This document shows, one piece after another, positions 1 through 12,341 of a stretch of DNA of 64,000 nt; positions within the stretch are counted from its first letter, which is position 1, and every line of letters starts with the position of its first letter. The stretch is from the NCBI RefSeq assembly GCF_038502225.1, contig NC_091391.1, positions 2,046,821 to 2,110,820 of the forward strand, in the 5' to 3' direction. Origin of the DNA: Cherax quadricarinatus (Eukaryota > Arthropoda > Malacostraca > Decapoda > Parastacidae). The notes below the pieces were generated by a model. It saw only the letters and a list, made by a program, of their open reading frames with translations. It had not been told where the DNA came from and ran no database searches. The position numbers and the translations under genes were made by a program.

Positions 1-573
1 CTTTAGGGCCCCCATAACAGTTCAAGCTTCAGGGTCCCATAACAGTCCAAGCTTTAAGGCCCCCATAACAGTTCAAGGTTCAGGGCCCCTATAATAGTTT
101 AAGCTTCAGGGCCCCATAACAGTTCAAGCTTTAAGGCCCCCATAACAGTTCAAGCTTCAGGGTCCCATAACAGTCCAAGCTTCAGGGCCCCCATAATAGT
201 TTAAGCTTCAGGGCCCCATAACAGTTCAAGCTTTAGGGCCCCCATAACAGTTCAAGCTTCAGGGTCCCATAACAGTCCAAGCTTCAGGGCCCCCATAACA
301 GTTCAAGCTTCAGGGTCCCATAACAGTCCAAGCTTCAGGGCCCCCATAACAGTTCAAGGTTCAGGGCCCCTATAATAGTTTAAGCTTCAGGGCCCCATAA
401 CAGTTCAAGCTTTAGGGCCACCATAACAGTTCAAACTTCAGGGTCCCATAACAGTCCAAGCTTCAGGGCCCCCATAATAGTTTAATCTTCAGGGCCCCAT
501 AACTGTTCAAGGTTTAGGGCCCCCATAACAGTTCAAGCTTCAGGGCCCCCATAACAGTTCAAGCTTCCGGGCC
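1..573. repeat. 26 bp satellite, left edge of window
   Basis: About 22 imperfect copies of a 25-26 bp unit built around CATAACAGTTCAAGCTTCAG with GGGCCCC junctions. Units vary by C-run length and CTTTA/CTTCA. The array runs off the left edge, so its full length is unknown. No coding potential is seen. Confidence 0.9.
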
Positions 574-735
574 CCAAAAACATGGATCCGCCTGGTTTTC
601 GGAGTGATGTTTAAGTGTGGCGTTTATTTAAACCAACTCTGTGTTTTAAGGTCTGCAAAAAGAACATCCTGGTGGGGTTTATCAGCCAGCCTGAGTTGTC
701 CTGACTTGGTCTGAAGTGGGTTTTTAACAGGTTTA

Positions 736-1459
736 GTGGCGGTGTCCTGTGGCTCAGTTGACAACGCTCTCGCCTCGCACACTGTGTCCGGGGTTCAATC
801 CCCGGCACGGGTGGAAAAATTAGCGTGTTATCTTACACTTGCTGTCACTGTTCACCTAGCAGTAAGTAGGTACTTGGGTGTTAGGTACATTACACCTCTC
901 CCTGCTCACCGAGCAGTAAGTAGGTACTTGGGTATTAGTCACTTTACACCTGCTGTCAGTAAGCAGTAAGTAGGTACCTGGGTGATAGGTACCTTACACC
1001 TCTCCCTGCTCACCGAGCAGTAAGTAGGTACTTGGGTGTTAGTCACTTTACACCTGCTGTCAGTAAGCAGTAAGTAGGTACCTGGGTGATAGGTACCTTA
1101 CACCTCTCCCTGCTCACCGAGCAGTAAGTAGGTACTTGGGTATTAGTCACTTTACACCTGCTGTCAGTAAGCAGTAAGTAGGTACCTGGGTGTTAGGTAC
1201 CTTACACCTCTCCCTGCTCACCGAGCAGTAAGTAGGTACTTGGGTATTAGTCACTTTACACCTGCTGTCAGTAAGCAGTAAGTAGGTATCTGGGTGTTAG
1301 GTGACTGGAATGGGTAGCATCCTGGGGACAAAATTAACCTAATTTGCGGGAAATACTCTACATAACCAGGAACTTTGTATATATCATAGGTGTGAGCTAT
1401 GGTCTGTATAAGTTGTATCATGTACTGCTAGAAATAAACATTATTATTATTATTATTAT
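736..1459 (+). mobile_element. tRNA-derived SINE, internally expanded
   Basis: The head (about 738-812) is tRNA-like, with an A-box-like GTGGCTCAGTTGACAACG and a strong T-arm around GGGGTTCAATCCCC, ending CACGGGTGG. The body follows (CCTAGCAGTAAGTAGGTACC), then the 3' part with ATAAACATTATT and an (ATT)n tail near 1440-1459. Between head and tail (about 840-1310) the short body segment is amplified as a roughly 104 bp two-part higher-order repeat. It is a retrotransposed element, not a functional tRNA gene: SINE body and tail follow the head directly. Confidence 0.8.
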
Positions 1460-1634
1460 GTAACGGTACTAGAAGTAGATCTTACTTTACTGGCCAGCTG
1501 AGATATTACTGGACCAGCTGAGAGATGGTAAAGCACCAGCTGGGAGGAAGAGACAAGGTCGACACTCGCCTTTTTCACCGACATTATTATTAGTTAGAAA
1601 AAGAGATAAATATACCTGGTTCGTTCAGGGCCAC

Positions 1635-4238
1635 GAACAGTGACGTGACACATGCAGCAGTGACGTGACACATGCAGCAGTGACGTGACACATGCAGCAG
1701 TGACGTGACACGTGCAGCAGTGACGTGACATATGCAGCAGTGACGTGACACATGCAGCAGTGATGTGACATATGCAGCAGTGACGTGACACATGCAGCAG
1801 TGACGTGACACATGCACACATGCAGCAGTGATGTGACATATGCAGCAGTGCAGCAGCAGTGACGTGACACATGCAGCAGTGACGTGACACATGCAGCAGT
1901 GACGTGACACATGCAGCAGTGATGTGACATATGCAGCAGTGACGTGACACATGCAGCAGTGACGTGACACATGCAGCAGTGACGTGACACATGCAGCAGT
2001 GACGTGACACATGCAGCAGTGCAGCAGTGACGTGACACATGCAGCAGTGACGTGACACATGCAGCAGTGACGTGACACATGCAGCAGTGACGTGACATAT
2101 GCAGCAGTGACGTGACACATGCAGCAGTGACGTGACACATGCAGCAGTGACGTGACACATGCAGCAGTGACGTGACATATGCAGCAGTGACGTGACACAT
2201 GCAGCAGTGACGTGACACATGCAGTGACATGACACATGCAGCAGTGACGTGACATATGCAGCAGTGACGTGACACATGCAGCAGTGACGTGACACATGCA
2301 GAAGTGACGTGACACATGCAGCAGTGACGTGACATATGCAGCAGTGACGTGACACATGCAGAAGTGACGTGACACGTGCAGCAGTGACGTGACACATGCA
2401 GCAGTGACGTGACATGCAGCAGTGACGTGACACGTGCAGCAGTGACGTGACACGTGCAGCAGTGACGTGACACATGCAGCAGTGACGTGACACATGCAGC
2501 AGTGACGTGACACATGCAGCAGTGACGTCACACATGCAGCAGTGACGTGACACATGCAGCAGTGACGTGACACGTGCAGCAGTGACGTGACACATGCAGC
2601 AGTGACGTGACACATGCAGCAGTGACGTGACACGTGCAGCAGTGACGTGACACATGCAGCAGTGACGTGACACGTGCAGCAGTGACGTGACACGTGCAGC
2701 AGTGACGTGACACGTGCAGCAGTGACGTGACATGCAGCAGTGACGTGACACATGCAGCAGTGACGTGACACGTGCAGCAGTGACGTGACACATGCAGCAG
2801 TGACGTGACACATGCAGCAGTGACGTGACACATGCAGCAGTGACGTGACACATGCAGCAGTGACGTGACACATGCAGCAGTGACGTGACACATGCAGCAG
2901 TGACGTGACACATGCAGCAGTGACGTGACACATGCAGCAGTGACGTGACACATGCAGCAGTGACGTGACACATGCAGCAGTGACGTGACACATGCAGCAG
3001 TGACGTGACACATGCAGCAGTGACGTGACACATGCAGCAGTGACGTGACACATGCAGCAGTGACGTGACACATGCAGCAGTGACGTGACACATGCAGCAG
3101 TGACGTCACACATGCAGCAGTGACGTCACACATGCAGCAGTGAGGGGACACATGGAACAGTGACGTGACACATGCAGCAGTGACGTGACACATTCAGCAG
3201 TGACGTGACACATGCAGCAGTGACGTGACACATGCAGCAGTGACGTGACACATGCAGCAGTGACGTCACACATGCAGCAGTGACGTGACACATGCAGCAG
3301 TGACGTGACACATGCAGCAGTGACGTGACACATGCAGCAGTGACGTGACACATGCAGCAGTGACGTGACACATGCAGCAGTGACGTGACACATGCAGCAG
3401 TGACGTGACACATGCAGCAGTGACGTCACACATGCAGCAGTGACGTCACATGCATGCAGCAGTGACGTGACGTGACACATGCAGCAGTGACGTGACACAT
3501 GCAGCAGTGACGTGACACATGCAGCAGTGACGTCACACATGCAGCAGTGACGTGACACATGCAGCAGTGAGGGGACACATGGAACAGTGACGTGACACAT
3601 GCAGCAGTGACGTGACACATGCAGCAGTGACGTGACACATGCAGCAGTGACGTGACACATGCAGCAGTGACGTGACGCATGCAGCAGTGACGTGACACAT
3701 GCAGCAGTGAGGGGACACATGGAACAGTGACGTGACACATGCAGCAGTGACGTGACACATGCAGCAGTGACGTGACACATGCAGCAGTGAGGGGACACAT
3801 GGAACAGTGACGTGACACATGCAGCAGTGACGTGACACATGGAACAGTGACGTGACACGTGCAGCAGTGACATGACAAATGCAGCAGTGACGTGACACAT
3901 GCAGCAGTGACGTGACACATGCAGCAGTGACGTGACAAATGCAGCAGTGACGTGACACATGCAACATTGACGTGACACATGCAGCAGTGAGGGGACACAT
4001 GGAACAGTGACGTGACACATGCAGCAGTGACGTGACACATGGAACAGTGACGTGACACATGCAGCAGTGACGGCACATGCAGCAGTGACGTCACACATGC
4101 AGCAGTGAGGGGACACATGGAACAGTGAGGGGACACATGGAACAGTGACGTCACACATGCAGCAGTGAGGGGACACATGGAACAGTGAGGGGACACATGG
4201 AACAGTGAGGGGACACATGGAACAACGATGTGACTCAA
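1635..4238. repeat. 20 bp minisatellite with CRE-like motif
   Basis: About 130 tandem copies of GCAGCAGTGACGTGACACAT. Variants (GAGGGGACACATGGAACA blocks, TATATG, AAATG) are concentrated beyond 3.1 kb, while roughly 2821-3105 is nearly uniform. Each unit carries TGACGTGA, sometimes a perfect TGACGTCA, and a CACATG E-box-like hexamer. The minus strand is stop-free in several frames, giving cysteine/histidine-rich shadow ORFs of up to about 500 codons. I do not call these genes. Confidence 0.95.
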
Positions 4239-4254
4239 GGAGCAGCGAGTGGAC

Positions 4255-7186
4255 AGTGGTGGTGACAGAGGACAGGTGGTGGTGGTGACAGGACAGGTGG
4301 TGGTGACAGAGGACAGGTCGTGGTGGTGACAGAGGACAGGTCGTGGTGGTGACAGAGGACAGGTGGTGGTGGTGACAGGACAGGTGGTGGTGACAGAGGA
4401 CAGGTCGTGGTGGTGACAGAGGACAGGTCGTGGTGGTGACTGAGGACAGGTGGTGGTGGTGACAGGGCAGGTGGTGGTGACAGAGGACAGGTCGTGGTGG
4501 TGACAGAGGACAGGTCGTGGTGGTGACAGAGGACAGGTCGTGGTGGTGACAGAGGACAGGTCGTGGTGGTGACAGAGGACAGGTCGTGGTGGTGACAGGA
4601 CAGGTCGTGGTGGTGACAGAGGACAGGTCGTGGTGGTGACAGGACAGGTCGTGGTGGTGACAGAGGACAGGTCGTGGTGGTGACAGAGGACAGGTCGTGG
4701 TGGTGACAGGACAGGTGGTGGTGACAGAGGACAGGTCGTGGTGGTGACAGGACAGGTCGTGGTGGTGATAGAACAGGTCGTGGTGGTGATAGAACAGGTC
4801 GTGGTGGTGACAGACGACAGTTGGTGGTGGTGACAGAGGACAGGTCGTGGTGGTGAGAGAGGACAGGTCGTGGTGGTGACAGGGGACAGGTCGTGGTGGT
4901 GACAGAGGACAGGTCGTGGTGGTGACAGGGGACAGGTCGTGGTGGTGACAGAGGACAGGTCGTGGTGGTGACAGGACAGGTCGTGGTGGTGACAGAGGAC
5001 AGGTCGTGGTGGTGACAGAGGACAGGTCGTGGTGGTGACAGGACAGGTCGTGGTGGTGACAGAGGACAGGTCGTGGTGGTGACAGGACAGGTGGTGGTGA
5101 CAGAGGACAGGTCGTGGTGGTGAAAGAGGACAGGTCGTGGTGGTGATAGAACAGGTCGTGGTGGTGATAGAACAGGTCGTGGTGGTGACAGACGACAGTT
5201 GGTGGTGGTGACAGAGGACAGGTCGTGGTGGTGACAGAGGACAGGTCGTGGTGGTGACAGGACAGGTCGTGGTGGTGACAGAGGACAGGTCGTGGTGGTG
5301 ACAGAGAACAGGTCGTGGTGACAGGACAGGTCGTGGTGACAGAGGACAATTCGTGGTGGTGACAAAGGACAGGTCGTAGTGGTGACAGAACATGTCGTGG
5401 TGGTGACAGGACAGGTCGTGGTGGTGACAGGGGGCAGGTCGTGGTGGTGACAGAGGGCAGGTCGTGGTGGTGACAGAGGACAGGTCATGGTGGTGACAGA
5501 GGACAGGTCGTGGTGGTGACAGAGGACAGGTCGTGGTGGTGACAGGACAGGTCGTGGTGACAGAGGACAGGTCGTGGTGGTGACAGAACAGGTCGTGGTG
5601 GTGACAGAGGACAGTTGGTGGTGGTGACAGAGGACAGGTCGTGGTGGTGACAGAGGACAGGTCGTGGTGGTGATAGAACAGGTCGTGGTGGTGACAGGAC
5701 AGGTCGTGGTGGTGACAGAGGACAGGTCGTGGTGGTGACAGAGGACAGGTCGTGGTGGTGATAGAACAGGTCGTGGTGGTGACAGAGGACAGTTGGTGGT
5801 GGTGACAGAGGACAGGTCGTGGTGGTGACAGGATAGGTCGTGGTGGTGACAGAGAACAGGTCGTGGTGGTGACAGAGAACAGGTCGTGGTGGTGACAGGA
5901 CAGGTCGTGGTGGTGACAGAGGACAATTCGTGGTGGTGACAGAGGACAGGTCGTGGTGGTGACAGAACATGTCGTGGTGGTGACAGGACAGGTCGTGGTG
6001 GTGACATGGGGCAGGTCGTGGTGGTGACAGAGGGCAGGTCGTGGTGGTGACAGAGGACAGGTCATGGTGGTGACAGAGGACAGGTCGTGGTGGTGACAGA
6101 GGACAGGTCGTGGTGGTGACAGAGGACAGGTCGTGGTGGTGACAGAGGACAGGTCATGGTGGTGACAGAGGACAGGTCGTGGTGGTGACAGACGACAGTT
6201 GGTGGTGGTGACAGAGGACAAATCGTGGTGGTGACAGAGGACAGGTCGTGGTGGTGACAGAGGACAGGTCGTGGTGGTGACAGAGGACAGGTCGTGGTGG
6301 TGACAGAGGACAGGTCGTGGTGGTGACAGAGGACAGGTCGTGGTGGTGACAGAGGACAGGTCATGGTGGTGACAGAGGACAGGTCGTGGTGGTGACAGAC
6401 GACAGTTGGTGGTGGTGACAGAGGACAAATCGTGGTGGTGACAGAGGACAGGTCGTGGTGGTGACAGAGGACAGGTCGTGGTGGTGACAGAGGACAGGTC
6501 GTGGTGGTGACAGAGGACAGGTCGTGGTGGTGACAGAGGACAGGTCATGGTGGTGACAGAGGACAGGTCGTGGTGGTGACAGGGCAGGTCGTGGTGGTGA
6601 CAGAGGACAAATCGTGGTGGTGACAGAGGACAGGTCGTGGTGGTGACAGAGGACAGGTCGTGGTGGTGACAGAGGACAGGTCGTGGTGGTGACAGAGGAC
6701 AGGTCGTGGTGGTGACAGAGGACAGGTCGTGGTGGTGACAGAGGACAGGTCGTGGTGGTGACAGAGGACAGGTCGTGGTGGTGACAGAGGGCAGGTCGTG
6801 GTGGTGACAGGGGACAGGTCGTGGTGGTGACAGAGGACAGGTCGTGGTGGTGACAGGACAGGTCGTGGTGGTGACAGGACAGGTCGTGGTGGTGACAGAG
6901 GACAGGTCGTGGTGGTGACAGAGGACAGGTCGTGGTGGTGACTGAGGACAGGTCGTGGTGGTGACAGAGGGCAGGTCGTGGTGGTGACAGACTACAGGTC
7001 GTGGTGGTGACAGGACAGGTCGTGGTGGTGACAGGACAGGTCGTGGTGGTGACAGGACAGGTGGTGGTGGTGACAGGACAGGTCGTGGTGGTGACAGGAC
7101 AGGTGGTGGTGGTGACAGGACAGGTGGTGGTGGTGACAGGACAGGTCGTGGTGGTGACAGGACAGGTCGTGGTGGTGACGATGTTG
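4255..7186. repeat. 23/21 bp GT-rich minisatellite
   Basis: About 130 copies of GAGGACAGGTCGTGGTGGTG-ACA (23 bp), with shorter 18-21 bp forms lacking the GAG spacer. The 21 bp form dominates after about 6990. It abuts the 20 bp array with only about 20 bp of mixed sequence. Long minus-strand frames (up to 1276 codons, reading through from the neighbouring array) are by-products of a stop-free unit. Confidence 0.95.
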
Positions 7187-7214
7187 TAAGCTGTGTGTCA
7201 CTGGCCATCAGTAC

Positions 7215-8165
7215 ACAGATCAGTTTATTAATATCGTTATTATGCAGTCCATACAAATCCTGTGGGCGCTAGTCCAAGGATTACAGAGGTACATAATGGC
7301 TCCAGGGACTGTACCTCAACATTACAGAGGTACATAATGGCTCCAGGGACTGTACCTCAACATTACAGAGTTACATAATGGCTCCAGGGACTGTACCTCA
7401 ACATTACAGAGGTACAAAATGGGTCCAGGGACTGTACCTCAACATTACAGAGGTACATAATGGGTCCAGGGACTGTACCTCAACATTACAGAGGTACATA
7501 ATGGCTCCAGGGACTGTTCCTCAACATTACAGAAGTACATAATGGGTCCAGGGACTTTACCTCAACATTACAGAGGTACATAATGGCTCCAGGGACTGTA
7601 CCTCAACATTACAGAGGTACATAATGGCTCCAGGGACTGTACGTCAACATTACAGAGGTACATAATGGCTCCAGGGACTGTACCTCAACATTACAGAGGT
7701 ACATAATGGCTCCAGAGACTGTACCTCAACATTACAGAGGTACATAATGGCTCCAGGGACTGTACCTCAACATTACAGAGGTACATAATGGCTCCAGGGA
7801 CTGTACCTCAACATTACAGAGGTACATAATGGCTCCAGGGACTGTACCTCAACATTACAGAGGTACATAATGGCTCCAGGGACTGTACCTCAACATTACA
7901 GAGGTACATAATGGCTCCAGGGACTGTACCTCAACATTACAGAGGTACATAATGGCTCCAGAGACTGTACCTCAACATTACAGAGGTACATAATGGCTCC
8001 AGGGACTGTACCTCAACATTACAGAGGTACATAATTGGTCCAGGGACTGTACCTCAACATTACAGAGGTACATAATGGCTCCAGAGACTGTACCTCAACA
8101 TTACAAAGGCACATAATGAATCCAGAACCTGGACAGCAAAGTTCTGATATCTGAACAAGTTATGA
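7215..8165 (+). repeat. 41 bp array inside dispersed element R
   Basis: About 20 copies of a 41 bp unit (GAGGTACATAATGGCTCCAG + GGACTGTACCTCAACATTACA). The left flank (7215-7285, TTATTATGCA..CCTGTGGGCGCTAGTC) and right flank (8110-8165, GGACAGCAAAGTTCTGATATCTG) are the two halves of a dispersed element called R here. R recurs near 45.0, 49.4, 50.6 and 57.1-59.7 kb. The array is therefore an internal expansion of R. Confidence 0.85.
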
Positions 8166-8832
8166 ATACTATGATCTATTTACATGTTCATACCTGATCA
8201 CAATAACACACTGGGTAAGTCTGACAACCTCCCACTGGGTTTCGATCTCCGTTGCAACTGGGGAGTCTCTGCTAGTTCGTGTGTGGTAACCCAGGTGGAT
8301 TACCTCGCCGTGCGAAGTCACCTTCTGCAAGTCTTGCGCCACACGATGACCCTCGTACTGTTGACCAATTTTGAAGATGACACAGAAGCTAGCCTTTAGA
8401 ATGTATTATATATGATTTATTTACATTTTCTGTCAGTCCACAGCAGGATTCGATAGGGGACGAATGGGAATTATATCAAATTCCATAGATTAAGGCGAAA
8501 TTGTACACAAACACTGCAAATCAGCCTTACCAAGCGTAGATAACCCGGTATTGTTGTCTTTGTTGACGTTATTAATGGTCAGGTATTGTTACCTTTACGC
8601 GAGAAAGGGAAAGTTTATATTTTTTGTGTGGTGACCTGAATTTGTTGCTTGTGAGTCAGTGAGGCAGTGACCACCCACTTGTCACGGCTGGTTTAATGTG
8701 TCTGTCAGGGTTTATTACATCAGAAATGTTTTAATAACAGTTAAACCCGCTATAGTATGTTAAACCCGAAGATAGATCTGCTGTCAAGTTTGTGTGTGTG
8801 TGTGTGTGTGTGTACACATGTATTTGTGGTTG
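8166..8832. other. Apparently unique sequence with short (GT)n
   Basis: A 71-codon frame at 8184-8399 has no recognisable motif and is probably chance. A (TG)n microsatellite sits at about 8790-8812. I see no gene, RNA or known repeat in the rest. Confidence 0.5.
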
Positions 8833-10092
8833 CAGGGGTATAGTCACAGCTCCTGGCCCAGCCTCTTCACTGGTCGCTACTAGGTCCACTCTCTCCCTGC
8901 TCCATGAGCTTTATCATACCTCTTCTTAAAGCTATGTATGGATCCTGCCTCCAATACATCATTCTCCAGATTGCTCCATTTCCTGACAACTCTGCGACTG
9001 AAGAAATACTTCCTAACATCCCTGTGATTTATCTGTCCCCTTGTTGCTGTGTCCCATCTCTGGAACATCCTATCTCTGTCCACTTTGTCAATTCCTCGCA
9101 GTATTTTATGTTACAATGCCCCCCTGTCCCTCCTGTCTTCTAGTGTAATCAGGTTGAGTTCCCTTAACCTCTCCTCGTAGGACAAACCCCTCAGTTCTGG
9201 GACTAGTTTTGTTGCAAACCTTTACACTTTCTCTAATTTCTTGACGTGTTTGACTAGGTGTGGGTTCCAAACTGGTGCTGCATACTCCAGTATGGGCCTG
9301 ATGTACACGGTGTACAGAGTCTTGAACGACTCCTTACTGAGATGTCGGAATGCTATTCTCAGATTTGCCAGGCGCCCATATGTTGCATCAGTTATCTGGT
9401 TGATGCGCACCTCAGGAGATGTGCTTGGTGTTATACTCACCCCAAGATCCTTTTCCTTGAGTGAGGTGTGCAGTCTTTGACCTCTTAAGCTGTACTCTGT
9501 CTGCGGTCTCCTTTGTCCTTCCCTGATCTTTATAACTTTGGACTTGCTGGAGTTAAATTCCAGGAGCCATTTGTCAGACCAGGCCTGCAGCCTGTTGAGA
9601 TCCCTTTGTAGGCTTACCTTATTCTCTCCCGCTTGTGTTCTCCTCATTAGTTTCACAGTGTCTGCAAACAGGGACACCTCTGACTCTATCCCTTCCGTCA
9701 TATCATTCACCTATACAAGAAACAGCACCGGACCTAGGACTGACCCTTGTGGAGCACCACTCGAAACATGCGCCCACTCTGACACCTCCTCTCGGACCAA
9801 CACACGATGTTTTCTTCCTATTAGGTATTCCCTGATCCATTGTAGTACTGTCCCTCCTATTCCTGCCTGCTCCTCTAGTTTTTCTACCAGTCTCTTGCAT
9901 GGTACTGTATCGAAAACCTTCTTACAGTCCAAGAAGATACTGTCTACCCATCCCTCTCTCTCTTGTCTTACTGCTGTCACCTTGTCATAGAACTCCAGTA
10001 CGTTCGTGATACAGGATTTCCCTTCCCTGAAGCCATACTGGTTGTCATGTTTTAGTCCATTCCTTTCTAGGTGCTCCACTATTTTCTTGGGT
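8833..10092 (-). pseudogene. LINE-A reverse transcriptase remnant (CR1/jockey type)
   Basis: Read on the minus strand, three collinear pieces form the C-terminal two thirds of a non-LTR reverse transcriptase. 10079-9711 contains FLDCKKVFDTVPCKRL and GAPQGSVLGPVLF. 9710-9222 contains the thumb region including YAAPVWNPHLVKHVKKLE. 9083-8880 is the C-terminal tail (YFFSRRVVRKWSNLENDV). Breaks: a TAG replaces the expected Tyr codon after LFLV near 9711, the active-site FADD reads FADT, and further disruption lies between 9222 and 9083. The 5' end is truncated at about 10092. The protein is closely related to the copy at 60.9-62.2 kb. The clade is assigned from motifs only. Confidence 0.85.
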
Positions 10093-10093
10093 A

Positions 10094-10277
10094 CAGGGGT
10101 GTAGTCATAGCTCCTGGCCCTGCCTCTTCACTGGTGGCTACAAGGGCATTCTCTCCTTGCTCCACGAGCTTTGTCATACCTCGTTTTAAAACTATGTATG
10201 GTTCCTGCCTCCACTACGTCACTTTCCAGACTATTCCACTTCTGACAACTCTGTGACTAAAGAAATTCTTCAGTCAT
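10094..10277 (-). mobile_element. LINE-A 3' end fragment
   Basis: This repeats the terminal stretch seen at 8833-9010 (TAGTCATAGCTCCTGGCCCTG, then the AACTATGTATGG block) and directly abuts the truncated 5' end of the larger LINE-A remnant in the same orientation. It is a separate 5'-truncated copy or a rearranged piece. Confidence 0.8.
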
Positions 10278-10279
10278 GG

Positions 10280-10335
<56 letters not shown>
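10280..10335. repeat. (GT)n microsatellite
   Basis: An uninterrupted GT dinucleotide run lies directly downstream of the LINE-A 3' fragment. Confidence 0.95.
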
Positions 10336-10507
10336 ATGCAGGCTTGCCCAGGGACCAGAATGGGCAGGTCAGTGACCAGCTTGAGGCATGCAACCCGCCT
10401 GTGTCTTGCTGTGCTGTCATATATACCATAACTCTGTTGCTAGATTCTCCTTAACCTACACACTCACATTATCACGGTTCTTTAAAATTAATGGGAGAGC
10501 AGAAGGC

Positions 10508-10598
10508 TTAGTAGTAGTAGTAGTAGTAGCAGTAGTAATAGTAGTAGTAGTAGCAGTAGTAATAGTAGTAGTAGTAGTAGTAGTAGCAGTAGTAGTAC
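10508..10598. repeat. (TAG)n trinucleotide microsatellite
   Basis: A TAG repeat with CAG and TAA interruptions, about 90 bp. It opens a Val/Leu-rich shadow frame with no coding meaning. Confidence 0.95.
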
Positions 10599-10654
10599 AA
10601 AGACAAGGACAGATCTCTTCCTGCCCAAACACTGCCCAGTAAATTCCTCCCTTG

Positions 10655-10852
10655 AGTTAAGACACTGAAGGTAACAAGGTAACACTAAGACACTGAAGGT
10701 AGCAAGGTAACACTCTAGTTAAGACACTGAAGGTAACAAGGTAACACTCTAATTAAGACACTGAAGGTAGCAAGGTAACACTCTAATTAAGACACTGAAG
10801 GTAGCAAGGTAACACTAATTAAGACACTGAAGGTAACAAGGTAACACTACAT
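10655..10852. repeat. About 33 bp tandem repeat
   Basis: Six imperfect copies of TTAAGACACTGAAGGTA-(A/G)CAAGGTAACACTC. A GATGATCATCACCTTGATGG trio follows at about 10885-10925. Confidence 0.85.
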
Positions 10853-10929
10853 TAACCAATGTTTGCACTTGTTACACTACCTTGATGATCATCACCTTGA
10901 TGGTCATCACCTTGATGGTCATCACAGCC

Positions 10930-11236
10930 TCACCAATAAACAAATTCCTGAGTCATGGTTTAGTCTCTGTTATTGAGGATATAAGATACAGAACTAACTA
11001 GGCATCTAATTACTTTCCTAATCGTAAATATTTGCGTCACTGATCTTAAATTTGTGTAATTAGGTTCCTTGATGTTTGAGATGTAAATATTTGAGTCGTA
11101 CATTAGATAATATCGGTTATAATTATATTTGTTTTTGGAAGGGTGGAGGGGTAAGCCAGTGGAAGGCCTCGGTCAGATGACTAAAAGCTCCAGCTGTGGG
11201 TCGTCATAAAACACCTGTCCTGTGTCCTGACAAACA
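10930..11236. other. AT-rich sequence, nothing recognised
   Basis: No frame above 60 codons, no splice-consistent protein similarity and no obvious repeat was found here. Confidence 0.4.
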
Positions 11237-11470
11237 TTGCAACAGGCTTACTGTCCCATGCTAGGCAGGTTCATATCACCCACACACACTCATATACCTG
11301 TTCAACCTATATTTAAACCTTCCCAAACCTCAAGCCTTGAGGAACCTATCTGGGACCTTGTTACACTCATCTACAACTCTATTGCTAAACAAGTATTTCC
11401 CTATATCCCTTCTAAATCTAAATTTCTCTAACTTGAATCCATTCCTGCGGCTCCTGTTCCGAGTACCTAA
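11237..11470 (-). mobile_element. Dispersed LINE-like 3' end (family T)
   Basis: This shares order and wording with 14925-15230: CCCATGCTAGGCAGGT, then a CAACCTATATTTAAACC-like segment, then CTATTGCTAAACAAGTATTTCC. It looks like the 3' part of a LINE read in minus. I do not recognise the encoded peptide with certainty. Confidence 0.6.
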
Positions 11471-11673
11471 TTTCACCACTTGTAACATTGTAGATGCCAG
11501 GTAGAGTCAGTCACCTTGATGACCTCAGAGTAAATATTTGGGTCATATACTTTTGATGTAGTGGTTCAATCTCACTGACTTGATGCAGTGTGTAAGAACG
11601 TGGTATGACCTCATCTTCTGCTATCAAGAGAACTAATTCACCTTCACAGTTAAGCATTGCTGCCGCTTCCTAC

Positions 11674-11674
<1 letters not shown>

Positions 11675-11764
<90 letters not shown>
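11675..11764. repeat. (TA)n/(TG)n microsatellite
   Basis: A short TATATA run passes into about 38 TG dinucleotides and directly abuts a palindromic MITE. Confidence 0.95.
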
Positions 11765-11766
<2 letters not shown>

Positions 11767-11768
<2 letters not shown>

Positions 11769-11893
11769 ACAACCACTGTGAAAAAGAGTGAAATTCCAGG
11801 CGCTTTCGTGACTTTTCACATTATCACAGTTCCTTGATTATGTCAGAAGTCACGAAAGCGCTTGGAATTTCACTATTTTTTCACAGTGGTCCG
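11767..11893. mobile_element. Palindromic MITE (family P), copy 1
   Basis: The left end GAACAACCACTGTGAAAAAG and the right end ...TTTTTCACAGTGGTCC are inverted copies, with further inner pairing (GAAATTCCAGGCGCTTTCGTGA against TCACGAAAGCGCTTGGAATTTC). Arms are about 45 bp around a 30 bp centre. Related copies lie at about 30.44 and 33.91 kb inside ETHE1 introns. No transposase is encoded. Confidence 0.85.
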
Positions 11894-11929
11894 ACAGAAT
11901 TTCAGATGACTTGAGCAACATTACTGAAG

Positions 11930-12060
11930 GATGTCACATCTGGGAGTTCATTATGTAGACGTTTTGCCCACCAGTGGCTTTACCAACACAATACAGAGAC
12001 ATACTGTAGACTTCATTTAGACACAGGTAGACAGAATCATACATAGTGTAAATTACCCAC
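11930..12060. mobile_element. Fragment of GTTTCGCC-motif element
   Basis: CATCTGGGAGTTCATTATGTAG, then ACGTTTTGCCCACCAGTGGC, recalls the arm of the palindromic elements at 28.5 and 53.3 kb. It is decayed and lacks the second arm. Confidence 0.55.
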
Positions 12061-12061
12061 T

Positions 12062-12340
12062 AAGATAAGCCCAAAAAAACTGAGTGGCTTATGCCCATTA
12101 GGGTCGTATCTTGGGAGAAACTGAAGCAAATCTTACAAGATTAGACTAGACATATATTGCCGAGTGAGTTGACTAATAGGCTGTGATAACAGGTAGGCCT
12201 AACAAGGAATTAATAGGCTTTAACTTGGTTTAATCACTAACCCACTGGGTTAACCTTTGATTATATTGGTCTTTAAGGTAATCCTGTCCCTTCTTGAGTT
12301 GCCTCTTACCCGGAAGCTGTTATATTTTATTAGTTGTGTA
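12062..12340. other. Apparently unique spacer
   Basis: No gene, RNA or clear repeat seen. Confidence 0.4.
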
Positions 12341-12341
12341 T

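Noticed and set aside
736..812. Functional tRNA gene
   Set aside because: The T-arm is good, but the head is fused to a SINE body and (ATT)n tail, as in the copies at 17.0, 32.0 and 45.6 kb. The same applies to those copies.
1590..7256. Cys/His/Thr-rich minus-strand frames of up to 1276 codons
   Set aside because: They are translations of 20 and 23 bp units in overlapping frames. The frame crosses from one unrelated array into the next, which no real gene would do.
8184..8399. 71-codon ORF on +
   Set aside because: No motif, no neighbouring exon support and low-information composition. It is probably chance.
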